40,124 nucleotides of DNA from Fibrobacter sp. (GTDB lineage: Bacteria; Fibrobacterota; Fibrobacteria; Fibrobacterales; Fibrobacteraceae): positions 1 through 40,124 of the forward strand of contig JAKSIH010000027.1 of the NCBI GenBank assembly GCA_024398935.1, read 5' to 3'. Within the stretch, counting starts at the first letter, position 1, and every line of letters begins with the position of its first letter. Under the pieces are notes generated by a model. That model was not told the DNA's origin, made no database searches, and worked only from the letters and a program-made list of their open reading frames with translations. Below, piece by piece: positions 23,645 to 32,422 of the stretch. The position numbers and the translations under genes are program-made.

Positions 23645-24793
23645 TTACCTAATCCCGAAGAAAATCACCATGCTTACGATGAGGGCGAAAATGCTTACCA
23701 GGTGCATTCTCCAAACAATCTTGGAGTTCATCAGTGGCTTGCTGGGGAATCGGCCATCCCACTTCTTCTGGTAATGGTGGTGCAGAGGTGCACAGAGGAA
23801 TATGCGGCGACCTGTACCAGTCGCTTTCTTGGTCACCTTGAACCAGAGAATCTGCAGGAGAACGGAGCAGGCTTCCACGATAATGATGATGCAGACGATG
23901 GGATAGAATAGTCCTGCCTGGACCAGGATGAACATAATGCCGATGGCAGCTCCAAAACCTACAGAACCTGCATCGCCCATGTAGATTTCTGCGGGAGGGC
24001 TGTTGAACCACAGATAGGCGAGTAGAGATCCTGCAATGGCCATGGCCAGGGGGAACAATTCATCGCATCCGGGAAGGGAGGGAACGCCCAGGTATTCGCT
24101 AAAGAGTCTGTTTCCGCAGACATAGGCGACTGCGCCCACAAAGATCATACTGGTCATGATGGGTACAGAAACCAGGCTGTCAAGACCATCGGTAAAGTTG
24201 GTTCCGTTGGCAGACGCAGCGATCACGAAGGTCATGAATCCCACAAAGATCCAGTTGGGCAGGTGGATCTGGAATACTTCGTGAGGGAAGAAAGGAACGG
24301 TCAGGTCGCCTTTCAGTTCGGGAATGAACTTATAGCAGAAAATGGCCACAACGAGACTGAAAAGGAAATAGAGAAACAGTCGGAGGGAGCTGGAAATGCC
24401 GTCTGCCTTGTCCATATAGTCGGCGGCGGATAGCTTTCCTAGTTTAATGAGTCGCTTTGCCTTTACCTTGGCGATATCGTCGATTGCGCCCACGGCGGAA
24501 AATGCTCCTAGCACCACCAGGGTGGAAATGGTGTAGCCGTTCATCTTGCAGACTAGCAGGGAAACGATTTCTACCACGATGACCAGCAGGAGTCCGCCCA
24601 TGATAGGAGGCGACTTGGTCTTCCCGTCCTTGTCGAAGTCGCTGGTGGCGTCTAGCTTCTGCAGGAACCGGATATATTTGGGCATGAAGAAGAGAACCAG
24701 GATGATGGAGAGCATGGCTGCGACGCCAGCACGGAAAAGGCGTCCGTCGAAGAATACGATGTTTGTCTGATGAAATAGCCACTGACAGAGCAT
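23645..24793 (-). CDS. mraY: Phospho-N-acetylmuramoyl-pentapeptide transferase
   Basis: A 382-residue, roughly ten-helix membrane enzyme that joins phospho-MurNAc-pentapeptide to undecaprenyl phosphate, giving lipid I. MraY signatures are present: SPPIMGGLL, the two catalytic aspartates in GAIDDIAKVK, NGTNFTDGLDSL, PAEIYMGDAGSVGFGA and the cytoplasmic HHHYQKKWDG. Length is a little above E. coli MraY (360). It is notable that no other murein or division genes adjoin it; mraY normally lies inside the dcw cluster. All active residues are intact, so it is presumably the working enzyme, or a second copy. Confidence 0.95.
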   Translation of the reverse strand: MLCQWLFHQTNIVFFDGRLFRAGVAAMLSIILVLFFMPKYIRFLQKLDATSDFDKDGKTKSPPIMGGLLLVIVVEIVSLLVCKMNGYTISTLVVLGAFSAVGAIDDIAKVKAKRLIKLGKLSAADYMDKADGISSSLRLFLYFLFSLVVAIFCYKFIPELKGDLTVPFFPHEVFQIHLPNWIFVGFMTFVIAASANGTNFTDGLDSLVSVPIMTSMIFVGAVAYVCGNRLFSEYLGVPSLPGCDELFPLAMAIAGSLLAYLWFNSPPAEIYMGDAGSVGFGAAIGIMFILVQAGLFYPIVCIIIIVEACSVLLQILWFKVTKKATGTGRRIFLCAPLHHHYQKKWDGRFPSKPLMNSKIVWRMHLVSIFALIVSMVIFFGIR

Positions 24794-24972
24794 AGGGCGA
24801 TTAACGATTATAGATCAATAATGTGTAACAAAAATGAAAAAGTGAAAAATGAAAAACGGGAACACAAAACACCATTAAAAGACGTGTCAAATTTAAAAAA
24901 AGAGCGGGGGGATGAATTGCTGGAACAATAAAAAAATCAAAAATGGGAGACTTTTTTCTACATTTGCAGTGT

Positions 24973-25371
24973 ATGAATAATTTGCACATTGACTGCCCTC
25001 ACTGCGGAACTTCTTTCGACCTGGATATTCATGGCGACAAGGCCAACATGATGGTCTTTTGCTGCGCCCGCTGCAAGACTCCCCTAATGTATTGCCATGG
25101 GGAAGTTGGCGAGCTGGACAAGGATGAATTTGCCAACCTCCGAAAGAAATTGACCCGGGCCATTGATGCGGCGGTTAGTCGTGACGGAAATCTTTCCGGT
25201 GTGGCGGATGCCCTCAAGGAAATGCTTTCCAAATCCGAGGAAATTGCAGAGGAGCGCCAGGAACAAACTAATGTATCCCGCGAAAAGCCCTCCCTGACGG
25301 ATGATTCCCTAAGCGCACTCCAGAAGGAACTGGATGAACTGGATGCGGAAAGTTTCCTGGACCAGCTTTAA
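24973..25371 (+). CDS. Zinc-ribbon protein, unknown function
   Basis: A 132-residue protein with an N-terminal zinc ribbon: CPHCG at about residues 8-12 and CCARC at about 32-36, similar to the MJ0042/zinc-ribbon type. The C-terminal two thirds are helical and acidic, ending in QKELDELDAESFLDQL. The open frame extends to 24943, but the ATG at 24973 begins the conserved ribbon. TACATT lies eight bases before it, so a very short leader is possible. The HAD gene starts 22 bases after the stop, suggesting an operon. No function can be assigned. Confidence 0.65.
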   Translation: MNNLHIDCPHCGTSFDLDIHGDKANMMVFCCARCKTPLMYCHGEVGELDKDEFANLRKKLTRAIDAAVSRDGNLSGVADALKEMLSKSEEIAEERQEQTNVSREKPSLTDDSLSALQKELDELDAESFLDQL

Positions 25372-25393
25372 TTTTGGTGAACAAGGTCGAACC

Positions 25394-26221
25394 ATGAAGA
25401 TTCTTTTCTCGGATTTAGACGGGACCCTTCTTACGGATGACAAGAGCATCCTCCCTGAGGATATGCGGGCCATCGAAGAAATGCTCGCGGCTGGTCATAA
25501 GTTCGTGATTACAACGGGACGGCCTCTCTACAGCGCAAGAAACCTGGCTAAAAAATACGGCCTTTTCAGACCCGGTTTTTATCTGGTCAGTTTCAATGGC
25601 GGCCTTATCTATGACTGCGCTACGGAACAGCCTATCCTTACCCGTAGAATTCCCGTGGAATCCGTAAAGTTCATTATGGATGCCGCCTTTTCCCGTGGGT
25701 TCCACGCCCATACTTACGCCGGAGACCTTGTGGTCTCGGAACACGAGACGGAACAGCTGAAAAACTACTGCAGTCAGATGCAGATGGATTACATTGTGGT
25801 TCCGGATATCCGGACTTATTTCGGCGACTATATCAATGTGGTGGTGAAGCCTCCCATCAAGGTGAATGTCATTACCCCGCTGAACCATTCTTCCCTGCTG
25901 GAATTTCGCGCAGAAATGCGGAAAACGACAGAAGGAAAACTGTTTGACGTCTTCAGCAAGCCGGAAATGCTGGAGTTTTCCCACTTAAAGTCCAATAAGG
26001 GCGATGCGGTCCGCTTCATGAGCGATTTCTATCAGGTTCCCCTGTCCGATACGATAGCCTGTGGCGATGAGGAAAATGACTGTCCCATGATTGAGGCAGC
26101 TGGTCTTGGAGTGGCTGTTGCCAACGCTTCCGATGTAGCCAAATCCTCTGCGAATTACATTACGATGCACGACAATAACCATTCGGCTATTGCCGAGGTC
26201 ATAAATAAATTCGTTTTCTGA
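25394..26221 (+). CDS. Cof-type HAD-IIB sugar-phosphate phosphatase
   Basis: A 275-residue HAD-superfamily hydrolase of the Cof/YbiV-like IIB group, which dephosphorylate sugar phosphates and related metabolites. Motif I is FSDLDGTLL (nucleophile Asp8, acid Asp10), motif II TTGRP, motif III Lys in SNKGDAV, and motif IV GDEENDCPMIEAAGLGVAVANA. The cap domain lies between motifs II and III. The ATG at 25394 is chosen because motif I begins within five residues; the open frame starts earlier, inside the previous gene. Exact substrate is unknown. Confidence 0.88.
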   Translation: MKILFSDLDGTLLTDDKSILPEDMRAIEEMLAAGHKFVITTGRPLYSARNLAKKYGLFRPGFYLVSFNGGLIYDCATEQPILTRRIPVESVKFIMDAAFSRGFHAHTYAGDLVVSEHETEQLKNYCSQMQMDYIVVPDIRTYFGDYINVVVKPPIKVNVITPLNHSSLLEFRAEMRKTTEGKLFDVFSKPEMLEFSHLKSNKGDAVRFMSDFYQVPLSDTIACGDEENDCPMIEAAGLGVAVANASDVAKSSANYITMHDNNHSAIAEVINKFVF

Positions 26222-26347
26222 TTAAAATTGAAAAAAGTCACAATTTCTTCAATTAGACGATTTTTTATGGCTTGGAAAGCCTTGATGTATCAAAAAAATA
26301 TTATATTAGGGTCATACTTTGAATGTCCCTCGAAAAAAGGAGAATAA

Positions 26348-26989
26348 ATGAACTTTTCCAAGATAGCCCTGCTTTGCGGCCTCAGTGCTGCCATGAGCTT
26401 TGCCGGCATTACGATTAACGTGAATACCGGAAATAGCCACAAGAAACATCGTGAGGAACCTCCTCCTCCGCCGCAGAATCTCAATCTGCGTAGCTGCGAT
26501 GAAAATGTTTGCTGCGATCTTCATGTTGACGGTCAGTCTTCCAAGTATGACCTGCGCTGTAACGGTCCCATCGAACGCGCTTCCGTGAATGTCTCCAATT
26601 CTAACGGTTCCTTCAACGAACAGCTGAACGAAGGCCGTGGCAAACTCCGCGGTAGCCTGGACCATACTTCCCGTGGCGATCTTCGTATCAAGGCTAAGCG
26701 TAAGCCCCACTACAAGACCCGTCTTTGCGATGACGGCGTCTGCTGCGACCTGGATCAGGATCCGTATAGCTTCAACTACACCTTCACCTGCAACGGCCCC
26801 TACGAACGTGCCGACCTCCTGGTTAAGGGAAATGGCCGTAAGGATCACTACTCCATGTCCGACCGTGGCCGTCTGAATGGCGAACTGACCTCTCGCGACA
26901 AGGTTGAACTTCGCATCAAGCGTCCTGCTCCTCCTCCTCCCGAAAAGAAGAAGAAGGAAGGTAAGATTGATATCCGTGTCCGTCTTTAA
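26348..26989 (+). CDS. Exported protein with two Cys-containing repeats
   Basis: A 213-residue exported protein: signal peptide to about residue 19 (AMSFA), a short His/Lys/Pro-rich linker, and two homologous repeats of about 70 residues. Each repeat has a CD-x3-CCDL motif (CDENVCCDL; CDDGVCCDL), then CNGPxERA about 20 residues later, and ends in a DLRIK or ELRIK strand. The protein ends with a Pro/Lys-rich stretch and a final KIDIRVRL. The Cys spacing suggests disulfides in the periplasm or at the surface. AAAGGAG precedes the ATG. A terminator follows. No family recognised. Confidence 0.75.
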   Translation: MNFSKIALLCGLSAAMSFAGITINVNTGNSHKKHREEPPPPPQNLNLRSCDENVCCDLHVDGQSSKYDLRCNGPIERASVNVSNSNGSFNEQLNEGRGKLRGSLDHTSRGDLRIKAKRKPHYKTRLCDDGVCCDLDQDPYSFNYTFTCNGPYERADLLVKGNGRKDHYSMSDRGRLNGELTSRDKVELRIKRPAPPPPEKKKKEGKIDIRVRL

Positions 26990-27013
26990 TTCCTAAAGAT
27001 TCGCATGCGTTTG

Positions 27014-27042
27014 AAAGGTAGCCCGGATGGGCTGCCTTTTTT
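27014..27042 (+). terminator. Terminator after the Cys-repeat gene
   Basis: GGTAGCCC and GGGCTGCC around a GGAT loop, followed by six T. Confidence 0.85.
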
Positions 27043-27099
27043 GTTTGCATTCAAAAAACAAATTATAGGCACCTGAATCAAATTTCTAGATTTGTTGCC

Positions 27100-29694
27100 A
27101 TGAAGAAAATGATTCCATTTCTTGAGAGAATGTTCAATCGGAAAAACATTGCGGCATCCATTATCGTAACCTTGGTGGTCCTGGTGGTTGCCTTCCTGAT
27201 ATTCCAGAATTCCTCCGTACCTTTCGCAAGACGCATCGATATCAGCCTGGGCTATTATTCCATCCTGTTAACGTTTATCTTGCTCCTGGTGGGAATTGGG
27301 GTGAATATCCCCTTTATCGGTAAGCACGTGAAGGGCTTTTTGCCATCGGGCAAGTCTATTTGCATTCTTGCCGTAATTGCCCTGGTGTTCTCGGTGTTCA
27401 TGTTCAACAACATCAGTAACACCCATCGAGTGCTTAGTGACGAAACCAGCTGGGAATCCATGGGCCTGCAGATGTACTTTCAGCATACGGGAGGAATCTG
27501 TAACGAGGGTGAATGGAACAATGGTTCTCTGAATTGTGTTACAGAGGTGAATAACTTCAAGGGAAAGGCTCTGGGCTTTGTGTACTCCCTTCTGTTCAAC
27601 TTCATGAGGCCGAATCGTGATTCGGCCCTACTGGTGAACTATCCATTCTATCTCATGAGCCTGTTTTTCTTCTTTGTAGCCCTAGCGCAGTGGTTCAAGT
27701 GCAGAAAAACGGTGGCAGTGCCAACTTCTCCCGTGAAGGGGAAGCTTACTTTTGAAAATCAGATTCGGGAAGAGTCTAACGAAGGGGCAGCCCTGGCAGC
27801 AGTCGCATTCTTGGGCGGCATGCCCATTTACCTGCTGCAGGCCCGTTCGGCATCGACAGAAGTCCTGTACATTTTCCTTTTAACGGTTCTGATGGCCTGG
27901 TATGCCTTTGTCCCTGCGGCCAAGGTTACCTGGAAGCATTTTCTATTGACTGTTCCACTCCTGGGATTCTTTGCCCAGACTCGACAGGAAACTGTATTTG
28001 CGTTCATTCCCTTCGCACTGTATTATCATAAGTATTTCCTTGAAAAGTTCTATAGGTTGCCCGCCTTTGTCGCATCCGTGATTTTTGTAAGCTGGCCTTC
28101 CGTGAATACCATGGCTGCCTATCGAGGTTATGACTTCCAGGGCGGGGATCATGCCGCACACTCCATAGAGAACTTCATCTTTAATTTCAAGACGAATCTG
28201 GAAATCATGCTGAACACGAAGTTGTTCGGTGACGGTCCTATCGAGGCCATGAGCGATCCGAACTTCGGGGGTATTCTCCAGAATCCATTCTACACGACAT
28301 TTACGGTTATTCTGCTGGCCTCGACAGTCTGGCTTCTGGTCCGTGCCGTTGTCTGGCGAAAGTATCTTCGTGGCCTAGTCCTTGGCTTTACTTTCTGTAT
28401 CCAGATTTTCGTGATTCTCCTGAATGTGTCGGGAACCTTTACCATTGACATTAACCAGCGTTATGTGTTGGTGGCGCTTCCCCTGTTTGCCCTGATTATG
28501 GCACTCGGCCTTTATGATCTCCTGCAGTTTGCCACCAAGATGCGTGTGTGGGCCGCCGGTGCGATTGTGGCTATCATTGCCTGTGGCCTGTCCGTAGGGC
28601 TGATGCTGTACCATGGACACAGCTTCCGCAGCAACATGCTCTATTACAAGAATAAGCTTCTGGGTGAAGAGGACTATCTGGATCGCGCCCTGGAAAATTA
28701 TCCGGAAAACGCCATCTTTATCTACTCCAGACCATGGCAGATGCTGGCTTCCGGTCATAGCTCCTATAGCGAAAGAACCTTTATCGGCTGGAACCTTGAA
28801 ACCTTTGCCCAGAAGATGAAGACTTCGGGTGGAAACATCTACCTGGTCCGTGGGCAGGATGGCTATGGCGAGGTAAATCGCAAGAGCCGTGTAGTGGGCT
28901 TCAAGACTACCGAACAGATGGACGAAATCCTGAAGGACTACAAGTACGAGCGTGTGCTGAAGGAACCTTCCCTTTTTGGCTATCCTCTGGTAATGTATAA
29001 GATTATTTCCAAGAAGGGAGTTTCCACCTACCAGCAGAAATTCTTTGTTGGCGAAATGGAAAACAATTCCTTTATGGTGAACAAGGGTTTCCCCGAAGGA
29101 CTGTCCTGCAACCTGGCCCTGAATGGGGAACTTCAGGAAGATCGCCTGATAACCCAGGAGGTGGATACCCTGACCCTGGATTCTGCAAAGGTTCGTGTCG
29201 GCTTGAATCGGGCCGAAATAACCTGCTTGCTGCCGGATGATACTCTCCAGGTTCATAAGGATTTCTTTGTGGACAGCGAGAATGTCCTGCTGCTATCGGC
29301 CTTGAAGATGGACGGTTATTCCCAGGACTGGGGAGAACCTCGGGTCAACGAGTCTGTGGAACACCATCGACTGTCCCTGGACGGCATGTCCTTCCGGTAT
29401 GGATTCGGTTCTCATGCCAATTCTGTAATCCGGTTTACCCTGCCAAGGAAGTACGATGTGCTTCACGGGACAATCGGCCTGGATGATGAAAGTGCCTGCG
29501 GCGATGGCGCTAGCTTTATTGTGGTTGGCGACGGCCGTGAACTGTTCCATAGCAAGAGAATGTATTCCCTGCAGCGGCAGAGTATCGATGTTGAACTCGG
29601 CGAGACCCGTATCCTCGAACTTCGCCTGGATATGGGTGGTGATAAGGACTGCGACCACGGCGACTGGGCTAATGTCTGGCTGGAGGCTCGTTGA
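27100..29694 (+). CDS. Membrane GT-C-like glycosyltransferase with C-terminal NPCBM domain
   Basis: An 864-residue membrane protein. About twelve hydrophobic helices span residues 20-510. An acidic pair in an extracytoplasmic loop (LSDETSWESMG, about residue 113) matches the Asp-Glu motif of PMT/ArnT-type GT-C transferases. A soluble region follows. The last 120 residues are an NPCBM/NEW2-like carbohydrate-binding domain: GFGSHANSVIRFTLP, GLDDESACG, FIVVGDGRELFHS and DHGDWANVW. The enzyme probably transfers a sugar from a polyprenyl donor outside the membrane. The next gene begins on the stop codon (TTGA), so a GT-B enzyme is made with it. Confidence 0.75.
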   Translation: MKKMIPFLERMFNRKNIAASIIVTLVVLVVAFLIFQNSSVPFARRIDISLGYYSILLTFILLLVGIGVNIPFIGKHVKGFLPSGKSICILAVIALVFSVFMFNNISNTHRVLSDETSWESMGLQMYFQHTGGICNEGEWNNGSLNCVTEVNNFKGKALGFVYSLLFNFMRPNRDSALLVNYPFYLMSLFFFFVALAQWFKCRKTVAVPTSPVKGKLTFENQIREESNEGAALAAVAFLGGMPIYLLQARSASTEVLYIFLLTVLMAWYAFVPAAKVTWKHFLLTVPLLGFFAQTRQETVFAFIPFALYYHKYFLEKFYRLPAFVASVIFVSWPSVNTMAAYRGYDFQGGDHAAHSIENFIFNFKTNLEIMLNTKLFGDGPIEAMSDPNFGGILQNPFYTTFTVILLASTVWLLVRAVVWRKYLRGLVLGFTFCIQIFVILLNVSGTFTIDINQRYVLVALPLFALIMALGLYDLLQFATKMRVWAAGAIVAIIACGLSVGLMLYHGHSFRSNMLYYKNKLLGEEDYLDRALENYPENAIFIYSRPWQMLASGHSSYSERTFIGWNLETFAQKMKTSGGNIYLVRGQDGYGEVNRKSRVVGFKTTEQMDEILKDYKYERVLKEPSLFGYPLVMYKIISKKGVSTYQQKFFVGEMENNSFMVNKGFPEGLSCNLALNGELQEDRLITQEVDTLTLDSAKVRVGLNRAEITCLLPDDTLQVHKDFFVDSENVLLLSALKMDGYSQDWGEPRVNESVEHHRLSLDGMSFRYGFGSHANSVIRFTLPRKYDVLHGTIGLDDESACGDGASFIVVGDGRELFHSKRMYSLQRQSIDVELGETRILELRLDMGGDKDCDHGDWANVWLEAR

Positions 29695-30827
29695 AAATCC
29701 TTGTAGCTCCTCTGGATTGGGGACTGGGGCACGCAACCCGCTGTGTGCCCGTCATTCGTGAATTTCTCCGTCAGGGAGCACAGGTTGAAATTGCCGTGGT
29801 AAAAGCCAATGCGGCTTTTTTCCGAGGAGTTTTTCCGGAGCTTCGCCAGCGCCTGGCTCCATCTTACAATATAGTGTATCCTAGGCATGGATATAACATG
29901 GGCTTGTGGCTCCTGAAAAATGGGGCGCACTTGCGATCGGTCATGGAGTTTGAACATCGTTTTGCCGAGGAAATGGTGGCGCGTCATCATTACGATGTCC
30001 TGTTCTCGGATAACCGGTTTGGCTTCTACAGCAAAAAGGCGAAATCCATTTATATGACTCACCAGCGTCGCATTGCGTTTCCGCCGGTGCTTTCTGCGTT
30101 TGAACCCCTGGGAATTCTGTGGCATGCATCCGTGATGAAACACTTTGATGAAGTATGGGTGCCGGACCTGCCGGAAGCGCCTGGCTACGCAGGAAATTTG
30201 TCCCATGTGGGGCGCAGTCCCCGCCCGTTGAAATTCGTGGGAGTCCTGTCTCGCTTTTCCCGGAAAAGTCTTGATTCTTCTGCAAGTGATTTTTCCGACA
30301 GGCAGTTGGCGGAGCGTTCTCCGGATGAAAAATGTTTTCCCCGGTATAAGTATCTGGCGGTAGTTTCTGGAGTGGAACCTGCCCGTAGTCGCTTTGAAAA
30401 GAAACTTGCGGAGACCTTCGGTAAGATTCCCGGAAGGCACGCCATTATCCAGGGACGTCCTGCAGCTGGCTTGAAGCATTGGACTGAAGGGAATGTGGAT
30501 TACTTTACCCATTTGCCCGATGATCGTTTTGCGGCCGCCGTCAACTCTGCAGAATGGGTGGTTTCCCGTGGCGGATACAGTACCGTGATGGACATGGCTG
30601 TGCTTGGGGCAAAGTGCGTATTTGTGCCGACACCGGGACAGTACGAACAGGTTGTGTTGGCCCGTGATCTATGTAAGGCTGGATTCGCCCGAAATATTTC
30701 AGAGAGCGATCTGACTGCAGAAAACCTTTTGCAGCAGACTGCGTCGGGAAAGGTTGCAATTCCGAATGCTGGGGAAAATGAACTTTTGCGAAAAGCGGTG
30801 ACGGAATCCTTCCGGAAAAAAGTTTAA
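29691..30827 (+). CDS. GT-B glycosyltransferase (MurG/GT28-like)
   Basis: A 378-residue GT-B fold transferase. The N-terminus KILVAPLDWGLGHATRCVPV is the typical nucleotide-sugar transferase start with GxGHxxR, and the C-terminal donor site is SRGGYSTVMDMAVLGAKCVFVPTPGQYEQ. It resembles MurG-like or MJ1255-like proteins. The start is a TTG at 29691 that overlaps the upstream stop (TTGA); a GGAGG at 29681-29685 supports it, and the family N-terminus begins exactly there. Co-translation with the GT-C/NPCBM protein implies a shared glycan pathway. Donor and acceptor unknown. Confidence 0.85.
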   Translation: MKILVAPLDWGLGHATRCVPVIREFLRQGAQVEIAVVKANAAFFRGVFPELRQRLAPSYNIVYPRHGYNMGLWLLKNGAHLRSVMEFEHRFAEEMVARHHYDVLFSDNRFGFYSKKAKSIYMTHQRRIAFPPVLSAFEPLGILWHASVMKHFDEVWVPDLPEAPGYAGNLSHVGRSPRPLKFVGVLSRFSRKSLDSSASDFSDRQLAERSPDEKCFPRYKYLAVVSGVEPARSRFEKKLAETFGKIPGRHAIIQGRPAAGLKHWTEGNVDYFTHLPDDRFAAAVNSAEWVVSRGGYSTVMDMAVLGAKCVFVPTPGQYEQVVLARDLCKAGFARNISESDLTAENLLQQTASGKVAIPNAGENELLRKAVTESFRKKV

Positions 30828-30858
30828 TGAAATCTTAAAAATTTTCTATAGGTAAAAC

Positions 30859-31548
30859 ATGCCACAATTTATTTTAGCATTTCCCATGAATTGCGGTGCT
30901 CTGGATAGCATCGTTGTCAACGAAACGGTAACTATTGCTGCTGACACGAAGTCGGTGATTATTCCCGGCTGTAGCGTTATGTTCAACGTGGTCCGCAAGG
31001 AAGCGGTTCCTGGTCTGGTGGATATCTTCAAGGAACATCAGGACATTTCTGCAGAAGCGGCTGCCGCTATTGAACAGCACAAGTCCCTGCTTTTCCTTTT
31101 GGGAGAAGTTAAGTCCATTGAAGAAGTTTCACAGGTAAATATGGCTGTCCTTAAGATTTTCACTGCAGGTGCCCAGGGCGTATATATGCAGCAGTCCGGC
31201 GCAGCCTGGAGTGTAGAAGGTTTCCGCGATGAAGTGGGGGATGGCGAATATCCTATGGACCCGTGGATTAATCTCGTGGAAAATGAAGGCATTCTCTATA
31301 CCTTGGGAATGGCCTGCTTTGCCTTGCCTGATTTGAGCATCTCTACAACAATTGAAGATCCTGAGGAGGCTTTGCTTTTAGCTGCGGACACCATCTATGG
31401 TGATGGAATTCCTGCAAAGTCTGGAAGCGAAGTGGACTGGGGCGATGACGAAGTCTATGTTCTTCGTCAGGAAACAAAGATTCCGTTCCCCAAGGATTCT
31501 CCTGAGTTTAACAAGGGTGGAATCCTTCGTCTGAACAAGAAGAAATAG
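30859..31548 (+). CDS. DUF4261-family protein
   Basis: A 229-residue soluble protein that fits the layout of the DUF4261 family: an N-terminal beta-alpha region, a middle GAQGVYMQQSGAAWS block, then DPWINLVENEGILYTLGMACFALPDLSI and a C-terminal region ending in a short basic tail. Function of the family is unknown. There is no signal peptide. It starts 31 bases after the glycosyltransferase stop and may be in the same transcript. Confidence 0.65.
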   Translation: MPQFILAFPMNCGALDSIVVNETVTIAADTKSVIIPGCSVMFNVVRKEAVPGLVDIFKEHQDISAEAAAAIEQHKSLLFLLGEVKSIEEVSQVNMAVLKIFTAGAQGVYMQQSGAAWSVEGFRDEVGDGEYPMDPWINLVENEGILYTLGMACFALPDLSISTTIEDPEEALLLAADTIYGDGIPAKSGSEVDWGDDEVYVLRQETKIPFPKDSPEFNKGGILRLNKKK

Positions 31549-31567
31549 GCAGAAGGATTCTTTCTGC

Positions 31568-31610
31568 GAATCCTTCGTCATCCTGAGCGACGAAGTCGCG
31601 AAGGATCCAG
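31568..31610. repeat. Dispersed repeat of the CATCCTGAGC family
   Basis: Contains CATCCTGAGCGACGAAG and then TCGCGAAGGATCC, with an internal GCGAC/GTCGC hairpin. It lies between the DUF4261 gene and the convergent pseudouridine synthase gene and resembles 22173-22204. Confidence 0.65.
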
Positions 31611-31612
31611 AC

Positions 31613-32422
31613 CTAACGTTCTATTTGCTTTATGCAACCTGGCTTTAGTTCGCCTAGTTTGAATTCGTCAATCTGAATGCGGACCAGTCGCAGAACTTCA
31701 TAGCCCAGGTGGGCGAGCATTCTGCGAATCTCACGGTTCTTGCCTTCGTCCAGAACGATTTCTAGCCAGCAGTTTTTTTCGCCCTCGCTGTGTATTTTTG
31801 CATAGACGGCGTGCATAAATTCATCGGGTTCCCCAAAGACTCTTGGAGGTACGGTAAATCCGGCCTCCATTTTTTTTAGATCATCTTCCGAAGGCTTTCC
31901 GTTTGCCTGGACCCGGTAGATTTTAAGATGTTTCCGTCCAGCGGAGTCTTTGTTTGCAGCAGATCTGTTCCGCGTAGGTTCCATAATGCTGTTGGCCCAT
32001 TCCGTATCGTTGGTAAAAAGCAGCAAGCCTTCGCTGGCGGCGTCCAGACGACCTACCGGAGAAATGTGGGGCACGCTCTTTCCCGGAAACATCTTGCCGT
32101 ATTGATCTGCAAAAACTTCCATGACGGTTTTGCGCCCCTTTTCGTCACTGGCGGTTGATACCACTCCACGGGGCTTGTTCATCATAAAGTATACCTTTGG
32201 GTTTGTCTCTACCTTCTGTCCGTTGACGGTAATTTCGTCTGTTTCCCGGGCGGGTGCGTCGGGGTCTCTTGTCAGGCGCCCATTGAGTTTTACGCATCCT
32301 TCGCGAACAAGAGCCTCGGCCTTGCTACGGCTGCAGAAGCCCCGCTTGGAAATAACGCGGGCTACGCCGTGGGCGCCCTGGGATTTTCCAGGTATATTCG
32401 TTTTACTGCTCTTGAAATGCAT
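31613..32422 (-). CDS. RsuA/RluB-family pseudouridine synthase
   Basis: A 269-residue pseudouridine synthase with an N-terminal S4 RNA-binding domain (about residues 20-70, ISKRGFCSRSKAEALVREG) and a catalytic domain with the RsuA-type signature GRLDAASEGLLLFTND, where Asp is the catalytic residue. The C-terminal ILDEGKNREIRRML-like block (VLDEGKNREIRRMLAHLG) is intact. It modifies a uridine in 16S or 23S rRNA; which site cannot be told here. Its start overlaps the end of the upstream arginase-fold gene by 20 bases. A dispersed repeat lies just past its stop. Confidence 0.9.
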   Translation of the reverse strand: MHFKSSKTNIPGKSQGAHGVARVISKRGFCSRSKAEALVREGCVKLNGRLTRDPDAPARETDEITVNGQKVETNPKVYFMMNKPRGVVSTASDEKGRKTVMEVFADQYGKMFPGKSVPHISPVGRLDAASEGLLLFTNDTEWANSIMEPTRNRSAANKDSAGRKHLKIYRVQANGKPSEDDLKKMEAGFTVPPRVFGEPDEFMHAVYAKIHSEGEKNCWLEIVLDEGKNREIRRMLAHLGYEVLRLVRIQIDEFKLGELKPGCIKQIER

